A stretch of 64,000 nucleotides of DNA from Phocoena phocoena (lineage: Eukaryota > Chordata > Mammalia > Artiodactyla > Phocoenidae), in the NCBI RefSeq assembly GCF_963924675.1, contig NC_089225.1:113431094-113495093 (forward strand), in the 5' to 3' direction. This document shows positions 62,741-64,000 of the stretch, one piece after another. The notes under the pieces are model-generated. The model worked only from the letters and a program-made list of their open reading frames with translations. It ran no database searches and was not told the origin of the DNA. Position numbers and translations under genes: made by a program. Positions within the stretch are counted from its first letter, which is position 1, and every line of letters starts with the position of its first letter.

Positions 62741-64000
62741 CACACCTTGGGCCCGGGCTGTGCTCGCCCCAGCATAACTCACAAGTTACTCTCTGAAAGC
62801 CATTTTGCTTACCCTAAGCCCCATGGCTAAAAACACATTATCTGAAAGTTAAAAATAGCTCCAGTGGTCCAGGAAGGCCACAGATCTCCTTTGCAATCGT
62901 CCTTGCCGTTTCAGTTACGCAAGGTCAAGTTTACATGATGCAAAGAAGAAAGCATTTCAGAATTTCCGTCTTAGCAACCTCCAGACGTTTGGTTATGTAG
63001 TTCACCTAACAGCTGGGCTGCAGTAGGAACCAATATTACTTAATAGCAACAGCTGAAATATTTAAAAATAGAAGGTGTTTCTTCCACTTGGCAGAAGGAG
63101 GAGAGAGGGCAGCAGAGGGCGGCCTGAAGCGGGGCTGCGTTTCTGAAGGTGAGCATCCCCCCGGGGCTTTCTGGAAACCAATGTGCTCAACGAGGACTGC
63201 AGCATCCTTTCAGGGCTCTGTGGGTCACGGGGGGCAGGAAGGAGGCCAGGTTCAGACTGTAGTGTGTAGAAGGAATACCTGGCATGCTCGTCAAAAAGTC
63301 AGGCACTTAACGTACGTGCAGGGAGGTCGGGAAAGTGACTTAGCCTCTGCAGCTACTACCGCCGGTCATGGACGGAGGGCCAGCAGCGCCAGGCAAGCTC
63401 CCCGTTACCATCGCTACCGCCGTGACTACAGCCAGCACCAGCGAGCCAGTGCGGGGACCCAAGCTCTGCTACGGAAGGCTGCGGGTGGCCTGTTCCACAA
63501 CGTGGACCCTCACTCACCTCACCCCAGAGCAGGAGCTCCCAGTTAGGAGAACTCCACCCAGCAAGCATGACGTGGGGAGAAACGCACTGGTACCTCTAAG
63601 AGATCATGGCCTGTAGGACAACATTATAAACAATGTCCAGGACACAGACGGTGCAGGGAGAACCACGCCCTCGGGAGACTTCATTTCCACACTGTCTCGA
63701 CGCCGATGACTCAAGATTCTCAAAGATGCTCAGCCCCAGCCCCAGTCCCCTCCCGCGCTGGGGCGCAGAGTCCCTTTTCAACACGCCCATGTCCCACACC
63801 AGCCCTCACCTTCGCCCACGGGCAGCTTCGTGTTCCCCACCTCAATTCACAGCAACTCCGCCACCCAGACGCTCAAAGACGAAACGCTGTGGGACCTGGG
63901 ACCCTTTGCTGCAGTGCTGGCACCTGGACACACCTCTCCCTGAGCCACAAAATACAAAAAAACTATATGGGACTAAAAATAACGGCATGCCTGGGCAGTT

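Larger units (their letters stand above)
36206..64000 (-). other. HDAC4: HDAC4 upstream intron (partial, at least 27.8 kb)
   Basis: Everything right of 36205 is intron between the unseen start-codon exon and the exon at 35961-36205. I looked for the N-terminal HDAC4 peptide (the region before Val32) and did not find it. The left half carries six CHR SINEs and a mariner end. The right half carries long L1 tracts and a NUP155 retrocopy. Stretches with nothing I can name include 36210-38650, 39830-42600, 44000-45270, 45940-49270, 55620-58420, 58960-59800 and 61310-62500, aside from chance reading frames. Confidence 0.85.

Noticed and set aside
63360..63480. Arg/Tyr/Gln-rich looking stretch with CCG and CAG triplets
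   Set aside because: It suggested a fragment of an RS-type protein, but no frame is sustained and there are no flanking splice sites or retrocopy hallmarks.
36206..64000. HDAC4 start-codon exon
   Set aside because: No frame encodes the known N-terminal peptide preceding Val32, so that exon is taken to lie beyond the window.

Overview
The window is mammalian nuclear DNA, almost certainly from a cetacean and probably a toothed whale. The best evidence is eight copies of a tRNA-derived SINE of the CHR type, which is restricted to whales and hippos, several of them with clean target-site duplications. Cetartiodactyl-type L1 5'UTR and 3'UTR sequence, mariner-like ends and (CA)n microsatellites agree with this. 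There are no bacterial, phage, CRISPR or operon features.

The only protein-coding gene I can support is HDAC4 (class IIa histone deacetylase 4), on the minus strand. Four consecutive internal coding exons are visible at 36205-35961, 21760-21610, 12957-12837 and 6866-6745. They join in frame without a gap and encode the equivalents of human residues 32 to 245. This covers the glutamine-rich coiled-coil oligomerisation domain, the MEF2-binding helix and the linker up to the first 14-3-3 phosphosite. The start-codon exon lies beyond 64000. The remaining nuclear localisation, 14-3-3 and deacetylase exons lie beyond position 1.

The other 99 percent is intron. 1-6744 is GC-rich with L1 and MIR debris. 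6867-12836 holds a hAT-like DNA element and an antisense L1 3' region. 12958-21609 holds a 37-bp minisatellite, two CHR SINEs and an isolated L1 5'UTR (promoter). 21761-35960 holds a pyrimidine-rich minisatellite, L1 and LTR fragments, and a repeat-free block with a cluster of CAGGTA/G boxes. 36206-64000 holds six CHR copies across its left half and long decayed L1 tracts. One L1 tract is interrupted by an internally deleted NUP155 processed pseudogene and by a younger L1 3'UTR.

I found no previously undescribed biological system. The observations most worth following are the L1 5'UTR, whose antisense promoter would point in the HDAC4 sense direction; the NUP155 retrocopy with most of its coding region missing; the internally expanded CHR SINEs; the frame-preserving exon pairs in HDAC4; and the CAGGTA cluster as a candidate intronic enhancer. 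Family names for old repeats come from recognising sequence by eye, not from a library search.
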